A stretch of DNA of 41,690 nucleotides, taken from positions 853,116 to 894,805 of the forward strand of contig NZ_LT629939.1 in assembly GCF_900104615.1 (NCBI RefSeq). Direction: 5' to 3'. This DNA comes from Merdimmobilis hominis. GTDB taxonomy: Bacteria; Bacillota; Clostridia; Oscillospirales; Ruminococcaceae. The notes beneath the pieces are model-generated. The model worked only from the letters and a program-made list of their open reading frames with translations, was not told the DNA's origin and searched no databases. Below, piece by piece: positions 8,834-17,823 of the stretch (its first letter is position 1; each line of letters starts with the position of its first letter). The position numbers and the translations under genes were made by a program.

Positions 8834-9340
8834 ATGCAGCATTCTGTCAAAAAGCTGGCCACTGCCGGCCTGCTGACCGCCCTGGGGGTGGTCTGTTCCG
8901 CGTTCTACATCCCGGTGGGGGCATCTAAGTGCTTCCCCATTCAACATGCGGTCAATGTGCTGGGAGGTGTCATCCTTGGCCCGGGATATGCCGTTGCCAT
9001 GGCCTTTGCCACCTCGCTGATCCGAAACCTGATGGGCACCGGGAGCTTGCTTGCCTTCCCCGGCAGCATGGTGGGGGCCCTGCTGTGCGGTCTCCTCTAC
9101 CAGAGAACCCATAAGATGTGGGCCGCCTTCCTGGGGGAGACGGTGGGCACCGGCATCCTGGGCGGCCTGCTCTGTTACCCAGTGGCCACCCTGCTCCTCG
9201 GCAAAGAGGCCGCCCTTTTTGCCTATGTGCTCCCCTTCTTGATCAGCTCGGTGGGCGGCGCTCTTCTATCAGTGGCCTTCCTCACCGCCTTAGATCGGAC
9301 CAAGGCCCTCGACCAGGTGAAACACAGCTTAGGGGTGTAA
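8834..9340 (+). CDS. thiW: ECF transporter S component ThiW (thiamin precursor uptake)
   Basis: A 168-residue protein with about five membrane segments. The N-terminal stretch LATAGLLTALGVVCSAFYIPVGASKCFPIQHAVNV and 'GTGSLLAFPGSMVGALLCG' match the ThiW family of energy-coupling-factor substrate-binding subunits, thought to take up the thiazole precursor of thiamin. It sits alone behind a TPP riboswitch with its terminator, which independently supports a thiamin role. No EcfA/EcfT genes are nearby, so it must use a shared (group II) energising module encoded elsewhere. ATG 8834 was chosen because AGGGGGAC precedes it and the upstream in-frame codons belong to the riboswitch. Confidence 0.93.
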   Translation: MQHSVKKLATAGLLTALGVVCSAFYIPVGASKCFPIQHAVNVLGGVILGPGYAVAMAFATSLIRNLMGTGSLLAFPGSMVGALLCGLLYQRTHKMWAAFLGETVGTGILGGLLCYPVATLLLGKEAALFAYVLPFLISSVGGALLSVAFLTALDRTKALDQVKHSLGV

Positions 9341-9391
9341 CCTTTCCTCAAAGAAAAGCGTAGGCATTCCCACACAATATCCTTTTCCACA

Positions 9392-9426
9392 AAGAAACGG
9401 CATAGCTTAAAGCTATGCCGTTTCTT
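9392..9426. terminator. Bidirectional terminator between thiW and M20 gene
   Basis: A 17-bp perfect inverted repeat (AAGAAACGGCATAGCTT and its complement) around a single central A. A-rich and T-rich ends on both strands let it serve the convergent genes on each side. Confidence 0.85.
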
Positions 9427-9484
9427 CAAATATTCAAATCTGTTTGAGAGGGCCGCCCAGGGTCAGCCCCTTTTTCAGCATCTG

Positions 9485-10660
9485 CTAGTTGCTGTGGCGA
9501 TCCAGCCACTGGATGGCACAGTGGGCTAGAGCAGCAGTACCCAGGTGGAAGCAGTCCTCGTTGAACAGGACATTGGGGTTGTGGCCGCGGCGCACTTGGG
9601 CCGGGTCCTCCACCTCAGCGCCCAGGTACAGGAAGGTGGCGGGCACCATCTGGGTGACCAGGGCAAAGTCCTCAGAGCCCATCTCCGGCTCCCGGGTGCA
9701 GAGCTTGTCGGCAGGGACCAAATCCCCCAGGTAACCGACGATCTCCCGGGTGAATTCCCCGTCGTTGATCAGCGGGCAGACGCCGGAAGTGAACTCCACT
9801 TTGGCCTCGGCCCGGAACTTTTTGGCAGTGTCCTCACACAGCTCCACTGTGCGCTGTTTGATAAAGTTGCGCACATCGTTGTTGAAGGTGCGGATAGAAC
9901 CCCGCAACACAGCAGATTCCGGCAGGATGTTTCCAGCGTCGCCGGCCTGGAAGGCTCCGATGGTCAGAACGCAGGGCTCCAAGGGGTTGACCTCCCGGCT
10001 CACCAACTCCTGGAGGGTGAGGACGACATGGGCGCCAATGTTGACCGGGTCCACCGCAGCGTGGGGATAGGCGCCGTGGCCGCCTTTGCCCTTGATGGTG
10101 ATGGTGAACATGTCAGCCGACGCGCCGGAAGGGCCTTCCTTATAGGAGATCATGCCGCAGGGCAGGCCAGAAGAGGCGATGTGGGTAGCCAGGGCCGCAT
10201 CCACGTGGGGATTCTCCATAACGCCGGCATCAATCATCGCCTGGGCGCCGGTGAAAATCTCCTCCGCGGGCTGGAACATCAGCTTGACGGTGCCCTTCAG
10301 CTCCTTCTCATGCTCCTTGAGGATTTTTGCCGCACCCAGCAGCATAGCGGTGTGGGTATCATGGCCGCAGGTGTGGGCATAGCTGTTGCAGGAGCGGAAT
10401 TCCAGGTCGGTGTCCTCCTCCATGGGGAGGGCATCCATATCGCCCCGCAGCAGAAACACCTTTCCAGGGTTGCCCACTGTGGCGACGATGCCGCCCTTGC
10501 AGATTTCCTTGGGCTCATAGCCCATTTCGGTCAGTTTTTCCATGACGAATTTTGTGGTGTTGGGCAGTTCATCCCGGATTTCCGGGTGCTGGTGCAGGTA
10601 ACGCCGGTTGGCGATGATCTCGCTCTCCAACTCTTTGGCTCTTTGTAAAATCGGATTCAT
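9485..10660 (-). CDS. M20 family amidohydrolase (N-acyl amino acid/hippurate hydrolase type)
   Basis: A 391-residue cytoplasmic metallo-amidohydrolase. Metal-site motifs: RGDMDALPM, HTCGHDTHTAMLLGAA, the PAEE glutamates (FQPAEEIFTGAQ) and MGSEDFA near the C-terminus. The dimerisation domain holds GKGGHGAYPH. The closest family is M20D aminoacylase/hippuricase, releasing free amino acids from N-acyl conjugates; the true acyl group cannot be read from sequence. ATG 10660 follows AAGGTGG and is 10 codons inside the longest frame. It has its own promoter (10705-10733) and a bidirectional terminator. One of five M20 genes in the window. Confidence 0.92.
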   Translation of the reverse strand: MNPILQRAKELESEIIANRRYLHQHPEIRDELPNTTKFVMEKLTEMGYEPKEICKGGIVATVGNPGKVFLLRGDMDALPMEEDTDLEFRSCNSYAHTCGHDTHTAMLLGAAKILKEHEKELKGTVKLMFQPAEEIFTGAQAMIDAGVMENPHVDAALATHIASSGLPCGMISYKEGPSGASADMFTITIKGKGGHGAYPHAAVDPVNIGAHVVLTLQELVSREVNPLEPCVLTIGAFQAGDAGNILPESAVLRGSIRTFNNDVRNFIKQRTVELCEDTAKKFRAEAKVEFTSGVCPLINDGEFTREIVGYLGDLVPADKLCTREPEMGSEDFALVTQMVPATFLYLGAEVEDPAQVRRGHNPNVLFNEDCFHLGTAALAHCAIQWLDRHSN

Positions 10661-10704
10661 ACTAGTACCACCTTTCCCATTGTTGTCCAAAATCTTCTGA
10701 TTCC

Positions 10705-10733
10705 ATTATAGCTTTTTTGGTGGTTCCGGTCAA
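10705..10733 (-). promoter_or_regulatory. Promoter of M20 gene at 9485-10660
   Basis: Minus strand TTGACC (10733-10728), 17-nt spacer, TATAAT (10710-10705). Confidence 0.7.
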
Positions 10734-10860
10734 AATGTAAAATGCATAAATTCTTGCATAACATTTGCACATATCCGCTATTTCTCCGGTGACTTTCCCG
10801 GAATTGGGGGAGAGAACTCTCCGTTTTCCCCAAATCCAACTCTGCTGTGAAGGATTGCTT

Positions 10861-11187
10861 TCATTTTCCATCCCATTGAAACTGGGTCAGATCCACCCGG
10901 TTATCTGGGCCGACTGCGACTCCCTCGGCCTCCAGGCGGCCCTGTTGGACGCCTGGGCCACCAAATGCCGGGGCGGGGGACAGCTCCCCTCTGCGATTGA
11001 GCACCCGGTGGCAGGGGACTTCAAAATAGGGGCAGCGGCGCATCGCCTCCCCCACTGCCCTGGCGGCCCGGGGACTGCCTGCCAGGAAGGCGACCTGCCC
11101 GTAGGTAGCCACCTTTCCCGGCGGAATCCGCTCTACGATCTGGTACACGCGGGTAAAAAATCCCTCTTCCACAACCAATTCCTCCAA
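10861..11187 (-). CDS. MGMT family protein (alkylguanine methyltransferase-like, single domain)
   Basis: A 108-residue protein covering only the DNA-binding/active-site domain of O6-alkylguanine-DNA alkyltransferases (IPPGKVATYGQVAFLAGSPRAARAVGEAM). The active-site motif is PCHRVL, so the methyl-accepting cysteine is kept; alkyltransferase-like (Atl) proteins have Trp at this position. The short length is that of the Atl/COG3695 group, so it could be a minimal transferase or a damage-flagging protein. It begins 46 nt after the upstream M20 gene and is probably cotranscribed with it. GGAGGAATTGGTT-type spacing before ATG 11187. Confidence 0.85.
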   Translation of the reverse strand: MEELVVEEGFFTRVYQIVERIPPGKVATYGQVAFLAGSPRAARAVGEAMRRCPYFEVPCHRVLNRRGELSPAPAFGGPGVQQGRLEAEGVAVGPDNRVDLTQFQWDGK

Positions 11188-11233
11188 AAAACAGGACGGG
11201 AATTCTCCCCCGCCCCAAATTGTTTCATTTTGG

Positions 11234-12538
11234 TTAGCCCTTCATCAGTTCCTCCCAAGCGGCCAGGTACTCCTCTTTGTTTTTGTACACCGGCTGGTAG
11301 GATTCTACAATGGCTTTGGCCTCCGCCGCGCCGTCCCACAACAAATCGATAACCGTCATAGCCATGGCTTTAGCGGGGACGATGTAGAACATCTCCGGGG
11401 CGACAATCTGGTAGTCGCTGCTGTGGCCCCGGCCCACTGCGCCGCCGATGTAGGGGTGGATACCCGGCATCAGGTGCATAATATCGCCAAAGTCGCTGCT
11501 GCCGGTGGTGTGGCCGTTGTTGACCACGTGGTCCGACCCCACCAGCGGGGTGACATTGGCCTCAAACAGCTGGTTCATCCGCTTTTCGTTCATCCGGGGC
11601 ATATAGCCGGGGATTTCCTGGATGACCACCTGGGCTCCCACTGCATCAGCGCCGGCTTTGAGCGCCCGATTGACCTTTTTGGAGGCGTCCAGCACCCCTT
11701 CCATGGTCTTGCCGCGGATGTAGGTCTCGATCCGCACATCGGCAGGGACGACATTGACCAAATCCCCGCCTTTGGTGATGATGGGGTGAACCCGGATGGT
11801 ATCCTTGTCCTGGAAGGTCTCCCGGTTGGCGTTGATGGCGGCAAGGCCGATCTGGGCCGCATTGAGGGCGTTGATGCCCAGGTGGGGTGCACCGCCTGCA
11901 TGGGCCTCTTTGCCCAGGTAGCGGACAAACTTCACCACAAACCCAGTGCTGGTGTCGGCCATCTCGATCTTGTCGCCGGTGGTGCCGTGGACCATCATCG
12001 CCAGGTCGATGTCGTCAAAATACCCATCTTTGATCATGTTCTGTTTGCCGCCGATGTAGCGGATCTTCCCCTGGTCGATGAGGCTTTGCCTCCACTCAAT
12101 TTCCACCGCCTCCTCAGCGGGGACCGCCATCAGCGAAAGGTCGCCGTCCAGATACTCCATGGCGCCGCCGGATTGAAGGCCCATAGCCATGCCCAGCATC
12201 GCCGCCACCTGGGCGTGGTGCCCGCAGGAATGGGCCGCACCGGTGACTGGGTCCGCCTGGGGATGTCCGGGGCAGACCACCGCATCCAATTCCCCCATAA
12301 CCGCCATTTTGACGCCGGGGGAACGGCCTTTCATCTGGGCGATGAGCCCGGTGAGAGCCACCTTTTCCTGATAGGGAAGGCCCATCTCCTCAAATACCTC
12401 TTTGACCCGTTGGGCGGTTTTAAACTCCTTGTACCCCAGCTCCGGGTTGACCCGGATGGCCTCGCCGATTTCAAAGATTTTCTCCCGGTGCTGGTCGATG
12501 GCCGCGCACACAGCCTGTTTAAGTGCCTGCTTGTCCAT
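11234..12538 (-). CDS. M20 family amidohydrolase, AbgA/AbgB-like
   Basis: A 434-residue protein of the M20 peptidase clan. Motifs visible: AVMGELDAVVCPGHP (first metal aspartate region), AHSCGHHAQVAAML, VPAEEAVEIEWR (catalytic/metal glutamates), GKEAHAGGAPHLGINALNA in the lid domain and HTTGSSDFGDIMHL late in the chain. The length and the 'KEAHAGGAPHxGINALNA' lid resemble p-aminobenzoyl-glutamate hydrolase and related amidohydrolases. It is soluble, with no signal peptide. GAAGGAGGG lies 8 nt before ATG 12538, with a strong promoter at 12590-12618. The next gene downstream is the MGMT protein. The substrate is unknown. Confidence 0.9.
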   Translation of the reverse strand: MDKQALKQAVCAAIDQHREKIFEIGEAIRVNPELGYKEFKTAQRVKEVFEEMGLPYQEKVALTGLIAQMKGRSPGVKMAVMGELDAVVCPGHPQADPVTGAAHSCGHHAQVAAMLGMAMGLQSGGAMEYLDGDLSLMAVPAEEAVEIEWRQSLIDQGKIRYIGGKQNMIKDGYFDDIDLAMMVHGTTGDKIEMADTSTGFVVKFVRYLGKEAHAGGAPHLGINALNAAQIGLAAINANRETFQDKDTIRVHPIITKGGDLVNVVPADVRIETYIRGKTMEGVLDASKKVNRALKAGADAVGAQVVIQEIPGYMPRMNEKRMNQLFEANVTPLVGSDHVVNNGHTTGSSDFGDIMHLMPGIHPYIGGAVGRGHSSDYQIVAPEMFYIVPAKAMAMTVIDLLWDGAAEAKAIVESYQPVYKNKEEYLAAWEELMKG

Positions 12539-12589
12539 GTTTTGCCCTCCTTCAAATCCATTTTGCTGTCCAAAAATGTTTTACTTTTT

Positions 12590-12618
12590 AGTATATCTGT
12601 GGAAATCGCCTATGTCAA
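12590..12618 (-). promoter_or_regulatory. Promoter of M20/MGMT unit
   Basis: Minus strand TTGACA (12618-12613), 17-nt spacer, TATACT (12595-12590): a near-consensus promoter about 50 nt before ATG 12538. Confidence 0.8.
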
Positions 12619-12729
12619 TCCACACATTTTTTTCGGAATAATCTTTTCTGTTTCAGCGAAAATGTCCACATCCATCCATGGGGACCCAGTCCGACCATTG
12701 TCCCTCCCTATACATCTAAAAGCCCTATG

Positions 12730-12760
12730 AAAAAGGCAGCCGGAAATTCCGGCTGCCTTT
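12730..12760 (-). terminator. Terminator of the HPt/hybrid kinase operon
   Basis: GGCAGCCGG / CCGGCTGCC with a 5-nt loop. On the minus strand it is followed by CTTTTTCAT, about 80 nt past the kinase stop. Confidence 0.8.
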
Positions 12761-12838
12761 GCAATCTCCAGCCAAAGTTGGATGGGAGCTCAAATAATGG
12801 CACATTTTCTATGGAGAGGTGTTATTCCCCGGCAAAGA

Positions 12839-15800
12839 CTATCCCCGCTGGACGTTAGGCCGTCCCAGAACTTTATCCAGAGTGTCCCGCAGGACGTCTA
12901 CATCCAGAGGTTTTGCCACATGGGCAGTCATCCCAGCGGCCAAGGACGCCTGGACGTCCTCGGAAAAAGCGTTGGCAGTCATGGCCACAATGGGGATGTC
13001 TTTGGCGTCTGGGCGCTCCATCTCCCGGATAATGCGGGTAGCTTCATAGCCGTTCATCTGCGGCATCTGAATATCCATCAAAATGGCGTCGTAGTTCCTC
13101 GGGGCCGCGGTTTGGAACTCCCGCACCGCTTGGGTGCCATCAGTTTTAACCACAGTCTCCGCCCCGTACATCTGGAGCAGTTCGCAGAGAATTTCCGCGT
13201 TGATGGCGTTGTCCTCTGCCACTAAAAAGCGGCGGCCGAAAAAGAGCCTATCGCTAGAGGGGCTGCGGGACTGCGCCTCCTCGGCCGGGGCTTCCTCCTG
13301 GGGGGCAATCTCCCCCTCCAGTTCCACCCGGAAGGTGGTTCCCTGGTTCACCTGGCTCTCCACCGCTATCTGCCCGCCCATCAGGTCGACAAGCCCTTTG
13401 GTGATGCTTAAGCCGAGGCCAGTTCCTTCCATACGGGCCGCAGCGCGGCTGCGGGAAAAGGGGTCGAAGATGCGGGCGAGAAATTCTTCCGGCATCCCCA
13501 TACCGGTGTCGTTAACAGTGAAGCGGTACCGCGCTTTTCCCTCCTCACTTGGCGGGAGCTCCTCCGCCAAAAACGCCACCCTTCCGCCTTCCTGCGTGAA
13601 TTTGACTGCGTTGCTCAGGAGATTGATGAGAATTTGGCTGATGCGCAGAGAATCCCCATAGAAGCACGGGTGCTGGACTTCCCCATTGTGGATGGAAAAC
13701 TCCAGTCCCGCCGCCCGCGCCTGGGGCGCCATAATGGCGGAGAGCTGTTCCATCAGCTGGGGGAGGGAAATCCGCATCTGGTTTAAGGTGATTTTCGACC
13801 GCTCAATCTTGCTCATATCCAATACGTCGTTGATTAGGCTGAGCAGGTGCTTGGAGGAGATGGAGATCTTTTGCAGGCAGTCTGCTACCCGGTCCCGGTC
13901 ACCCATATGTGCCACTGCCAAAGCAGTCATTCCCATAATGGCGTTCATGGGGGTGCGGATATCGTGGCTCATGGCCGAGAGGAAGTCGCTTTTTGCCTGA
14001 TTAGCCTCTTCGGCCAAGGCCAGTGCGCTTTCCAACTCCTTTTTGGACTGCCGCTCCGCAGCCAGCATGTCGGTGACGTCTGCACGCACCATGCAGATGG
14101 TCCGGTGGTTGGAGTCTCCCCAGAGAACCGTAACCTGCTTGAACCGCTCTCCCTCTTCCCCTCGGTAGGGGAAGGGGAAGTCGTAGCCGGAGGGTTTTTC
14201 CTGGAGGCGTTGGAGCATGGTCTCAATCTGGAACTGATTCCGCGCTTCCTCCTGTCCCTCCGGTGCCCCGTATTGGCTGACAAACCCTTCGACGGCCTGG
14301 TCGTACTGGCTCACCAGATAGGGCGACAGATTCTCCAGCACCGTATTCCTGGCGTACAGGGTCAGATGCCGGGTGCCTACGTCGATAAAGCCTGCCAATT
14401 CAAAGGTGTAGGCGATCATCCGCAGAAGGCCTTGCTGTTCCCGCATCGATTCGGTGATGTCTGTGCGGGAAAGGCATACCCTGCCAAGGCGGAGGTCCAC
14501 AGCGGATACGGTCATGTTTTTGGTGCGGATGTCCCCGTTGTCGTCCAGCAGGGAGAAGGTAAAGGTGTAAGAGCCTTGCTGTTCCAGCCGCTGGCGCAGG
14601 TATCCAGGGGCAAGGCCCCGCCGGTATGCCTCCTGGTCCCGCGGGACGACCCTTGACTCCGCCATGTGCTCAATCCACTGGGAGTAGCACCCCTGCACAG
14701 GGGGAATAAAACAGGGGTTGTCACTGCTGGAGAGGATGGAATAGGTGTCTTTCGTCAGGTCGACGTCAACCACAAAGTCAAATCCTGTTACCAACAGCTG
14801 GTGGAGGATCCGGTCGGAGATGGTCCGCTCAGTGGTGTCGGTCACCGTGAGGATGCCAGTGATGTCCCCAGTGTCGGGGGTGGAGACCATATTCATCTCC
14901 ACCTGGACATAGCGCCCTTTGTCCTCCTTGGGGAACTGGACAAAGCACTCCATAATCCGCTCGGTCTCGTTGCGCTCAAAGGCGGCGCGGGCAGGGGCAT
15001 CCAGGTAGATGCTTCGGAACTTCTGCCGTTCCCCCTCGTCTACAATAAGGGTGGAAAGGCCGGTGAAAAAGTCCTCCCGGACAGTGCCGAACATGTCGAG
15101 CAGGCCGGAATCGGTGTAGTCGATGATCTCTAGAATCCTGCTCTGGGAGATGTTGCAGTGGCCAACCACCAAGGCGTTGGGCCCCGGCGTCCGATAGTGC
15201 TGGAGGATCAACTCGTTGTACTGCCGGCGGATGTTCTCCTGCTCCTCCCGCTCCTTGGTCACATCCCGGTAGACGGTGTAGAGACGGCGCTCCCCGCCCT
15301 CGTTCTCAATGAGGGAGATGGTATTTTTGATCCAAATATACGCCCCGTCGCCCGTCTTGAGCCGGTAGTTGAGTTCGCGGTGGGAATCCCCGCTGGCGAT
15401 GTAGTCGCGCACCTGCCTCTTCACAGCTGCAACATCCCCGGGATACACGCCGGCCATAGCATCTTTCTCATACAACTGCCATGCGCCCTCCAAGGTCATG
15501 CCAGTCATGGCGGCGAACCCATCGGATAGGAACTCCGGCGTCATTTTGCCGTCCTCTTCATACCGGATGACCCCAATGCCGCCGGGCAGGTTTTTCACTA
15601 CCGTTTGGAAATACTGTTCCAGGCGCTCTTTCTCCTTGCGGGTCTTCACCTCTTCGGTTACATCCCGTACGTATTTCACATAAGCTGGGATGCCGTTCCA
15701 GTCACTTTCCCGGCACCAAGTGGTGTAAAAGCGGTCGGCGCCGTCAATCTGCATCATATACTCCTGCCCATCTGCCGGACGGTCCTTTAAGGTACAGAAG

Positions 15801-17491
15801 GGACAGGGCCCGCTCATCCCGTGAAGGGCAGTATAGCATTTCTGCCCAAGGACATTTTCTCCCCGGGCGAAGAAATTTTTCGATTCGTTGAGGTACAGCA
15901 GATCATAAGTATCTCGGCTGATGACATAGATCCCGTCCGCCGTCTCGTTGGCGATGCTCTGGAAGAGGCGCGCCTCCGCAGACATGCCGGTAAACACCGC
16001 GTAGAACCGGGTGGAGTCCGAAAGGGGGCCCATCCGGCGGCCGTTGAGATGAATCCAGATCAAGCTGCCGTTTTTGTGGCGCATCCGATAGGAGATGTCT
16101 AGCACCTCTCCGCTGAGAACCGCGGCTTTGGTCTGCGCCATCACTCTATCCCGGTCTGGGCCATAGATGACATCCAGGGCATCCTGTTGGACAATCTCCT
16201 GGAATTCCTCCCGGGTGTGACCAGACAGGGCCACCACCCCGTCGGAGTAAAACGTGGGGATGAACCTCTCCCCTTCGATCCGGTAGCTGGCGATGCCGCC
16301 GGGGATGGAGTTGATCAAATGATCCATCTCCAGCTGGGCTTCTTTCAGGTCGGAAATATTGTGGAAGACGCAGTGAAGCAAGGGGCAGCCGCCTTCCTCG
16401 CCAATCCATTTGATCTGTGCACGGACCCAGACCACCTGGCCATCCCTGTGTTGTTGACGGAATTCCATCTTGGCTACCTCATGGGTGGCGATGACCTTCA
16501 ACGCCTTTGCCACCACCTTGGAGGTATCCTCCCAATAGACCAGTTCTGCCGCGTCCCTCTTGGCCAGCTCCTGGTATTCTTCCACCGAGTAGCCGGTCAT
16601 CTCCGCCAACCCATCGGAAAAATACTTAGTTTCGAAGATATTGGTCATTTTGTAGATGGCAACCCCGCCTGGGATGGCATTGACAATGTCCTGCATCTTC
16701 TCATTGGCGTATACAAGCTCTCCTTCCAAATGCCGCTGTTCGCTGACATCGCTGTACACCCCATAGAGGAGCCTGGAATCATCCGCCTGGGTTTTCACCG
16801 AGCTATCCAGATGGATCCACCGGTATTCCCCACGTTTGTCGTTCCATAAACGGTAGGTATGCCCCATGGTGCCCCCCGTCACAAGAATCCTCTGAATCAG
16901 CTCCCGCAGCCGGGGCAGGTCTTCCGGGTGGACACCCAGAAAACTGGTGGACCGTTCCACGGCGTCGATGTGCTCGTCCGAGTAGCCCATGATCTCATAA
17001 AACGCGGGGTTGTGGAATAGAGGGGAGATGTTGCCGCCAGCATACCGGTAGACGCACAGCCCGCAGGGGATATTGCTAAAGGTAGCCTGCAGTTCCTCGC
17101 TGATCAGCTTAGAGCGGTTCTCCTCCCGCTTTTTGTCAGTGATGTCCACGAAATATTCAATGTGGGCATCGACATCGCCCCAGCGGATAATCTTCCCGCT
17201 GAGCTGATAGATCCGGCCGTTATCCGGGTGGTGAAACTCACGGGCCAGCAGCTTTGTCTCGGTCAAGTCCTTGACGTGGCAGAAGGGACAGGGGCGGTCA
17301 AATCCCGCCGCCTGATAACAGGTGAGCCCGGAGGTATCCGCGCTGCGCGGAAACAGCTGTTTTGCCAGCTGGTTGGCATAAAGGAGTTCCAAAGTGTCCA
17401 CCGCGCTGACATAGACGGCCACCGGCGCATTGTCCAGCACAATGACCACCTGTTCAGCAGTGAGCTTTGGGAGAGGCATTTTTCCCATCAT
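12839..17491 (-). CDS. Soluble multi-PAS hybrid sensor histidine kinase
   Basis: A 1,550-residue protein with no membrane segment or signal peptide, hence a cytoplasmic sensor. At least six PAS-type repeats fill residues ~10-1130, several starting with variants of 'NAIPGGVAIYK' (NIPCGLCVY, SIPGGIASY, NLPGGIGVI). Two of them carry a CY-x(8-9)-PCPFC cysteine motif. HisKA H-box SHDIRTPMN (His1176), N-box LINLLSNAVKF, G-boxes NDTGMGMP and GTGLGLSI follow. A receiver from ~1420 has its phospho-acceptor in ILMDIQMP (Asp1473) and ends AKPLDVD. The start was set at ATG 17491: it overlaps the HPt stop in ATGATG and has GGAGGGG 8 nt upstream. It most likely passes phosphate through its receiver to the neighbouring HPt protein. 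Input ligand and output are unknown. Confidence 0.92.
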   Translation of the reverse strand: MMGKMPLPKLTAEQVVIVLDNAPVAVYVSAVDTLELLYANQLAKQLFPRSADTSGLTCYQAAGFDRPCPFCHVKDLTETKLLAREFHHPDNGRIYQLSGKIIRWGDVDAHIEYFVDITDKKREENRSKLISEELQATFSNIPCGLCVYRYAGGNISPLFHNPAFYEIMGYSDEHIDAVERSTSFLGVHPEDLPRLRELIQRILVTGGTMGHTYRLWNDKRGEYRWIHLDSSVKTQADDSRLLYGVYSDVSEQRHLEGELVYANEKMQDIVNAIPGGVAIYKMTNIFETKYFSDGLAEMTGYSVEEYQELAKRDAAELVYWEDTSKVVAKALKVIATHEVAKMEFRQQHRDGQVVWVRAQIKWIGEEGGCPLLHCVFHNISDLKEAQLEMDHLINSIPGGIASYRIEGERFIPTFYSDGVVALSGHTREEFQEIVQQDALDVIYGPDRDRVMAQTKAAVLSGEVLDISYRMRHKNGSLIWIHLNGRRMGPLSDSTRFYAVFTGMSAEARLFQSIANETADGIYVISRDTYDLLYLNESKNFFARGENVLGQKCYTALHGMSGPCPFCTLKDRPADGQEYMMQIDGADRFYTTWCRESDWNGIPAYVKYVRDVTEEVKTRKEKERLEQYFQTVVKNLPGGIGVIRYEEDGKMTPEFLSDGFAAMTGMTLEGAWQLYEKDAMAGVYPGDVAAVKRQVRDYIASGDSHRELNYRLKTGDGAYIWIKNTISLIENEGGERRLYTVYRDVTKEREEQENIRRQYNELILQHYRTPGPNALVVGHCNISQSRILEIIDYTDSGLLDMFGTVREDFFTGLSTLIVDEGERQKFRSIYLDAPARAAFERNETERIMECFVQFPKEDKGRYVQVEMNMVSTPDTGDITGILTVTDTTERTISDRILHQLLVTGFDFVVDVDLTKDTYSILSSSDNPCFIPPVQGCYSQWIEHMAESRVVPRDQEAYRRGLAPGYLRQRLEQQGSYTFTFSLLDDNGDIRTKNMTVSAVDLRLGRVCLSRTDITESMREQQGLLRMIAYTFELAGFIDVGTRHLTLYARNTVLENLSPYLVSQYDQAVEGFVSQYGAPEGQEEARNQFQIETMLQRLQEKPSGYDFPFPYRGEEGERFKQVTVLWGDSNHRTICMVRADVTDMLAAERQSKKELESALALAEEANQAKSDFLSAMSHDIRTPMNAIMGMTALAVAHMGDRDRVADCLQKISISSKHLLSLINDVLDMSKIERSKITLNQMRISLPQLMEQLSAIMAPQARAAGLEFSIHNGEVQHPCFYGDSLRISQILINLLSNAVKFTQEGGRVAFLAEELPPSEEGKARYRFTVNDTGMGMPEEFLARIFDPFSRSRAAARMEGTGLGLSITKGLVDLMGGQIAVESQVNQGTTFRVELEGEIAPQEEAPAEEAQSRSPSSDRLFFGRRFLVAEDNAINAEILCELLQMYGAETVVKTDGTQAVREFQTAAPRNYDAILMDIQMPQMNGYEATRIIREMERPDAKDIPIVAMTANAFSEDVQASLAAGMTAHVAKPLDVDVLRDTLDKVLGRPNVQRG

Positions 17492-17823
17492 GCCGTTTCC
17501 CCTCCCTTCCAAGTTTCCCACAGTCCCCTGGTCCGCTGGCAATCCGCTTGGATGACTTGGTGCAGCGGCTTCGCAATGGCGCAATACGCTTCATTAAGGG
17601 GCATCCGCCCCATGGTGGACCACGCCCCTTTGAGGGTGTGGGCGTCTTCAAAGGCACTAGTGCTGTCCCCGCAAGGAAGGGCATTGCCCAACTTCTCTAC
17701 ACTCAAGTCCTCAAAAAACAGCTCCAGAAATTTGAGGCGCGTTTTCTCGTTCCTCAGAAAGCGGTCCATCCTATTCTGATAATTTGCGCCATATGCTCCA
17801 AACAATTCCCTGAATCCCCGCAT
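17488..17823 (-). CDS. HPt domain phosphotransfer protein
   Basis: A 111-residue, mostly helical protein with the histidine phosphotransfer signature DAHTLKGAWSTMG (His62), as in 'AHTLKGxxxxLG' of HPt domains. It would carry phosphate to or from the receiver of the hybrid kinase. Its TGA overlaps the kinase's ATGATG start, so translation is coupled and the two act together. GGGAGG precedes ATG 17823. A promoter is proposed at 18115-18144, implying a long leader. No DNA-binding response regulator lies beside them, so the phosphorelay output must be encoded elsewhere. Confidence 0.87.
   Translation of the reverse strand: MRGFRELFGAYGANYQNRMDRFLRNEKTRLKFLELFFEDLSVEKLGNALPCGDSTSAFEDAHTLKGAWSTMGRMPLNEAYCAIAKPLHQVIQADCQRTRGLWETWKGGETA

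Noticed and set aside
8480-9112. Minus-strand frame across the TPP riboswitch and thiW start
   Set aside because: It runs through a clear riboswitch and the antisense of thiW; its low-complexity content is not protein-like.
9545-10648. Plus-strand 367-codon open frame opposite the M20 gene at 9485
   Set aside because: Antisense shadow with biased composition and no motif.
11423-12730. Plus-strand 435-codon open frame opposite the M20 gene at 11234
   Set aside because: Antisense shadow: the minus-strand frame carries full M20 motifs and a strong promoter, while the plus frame has none.
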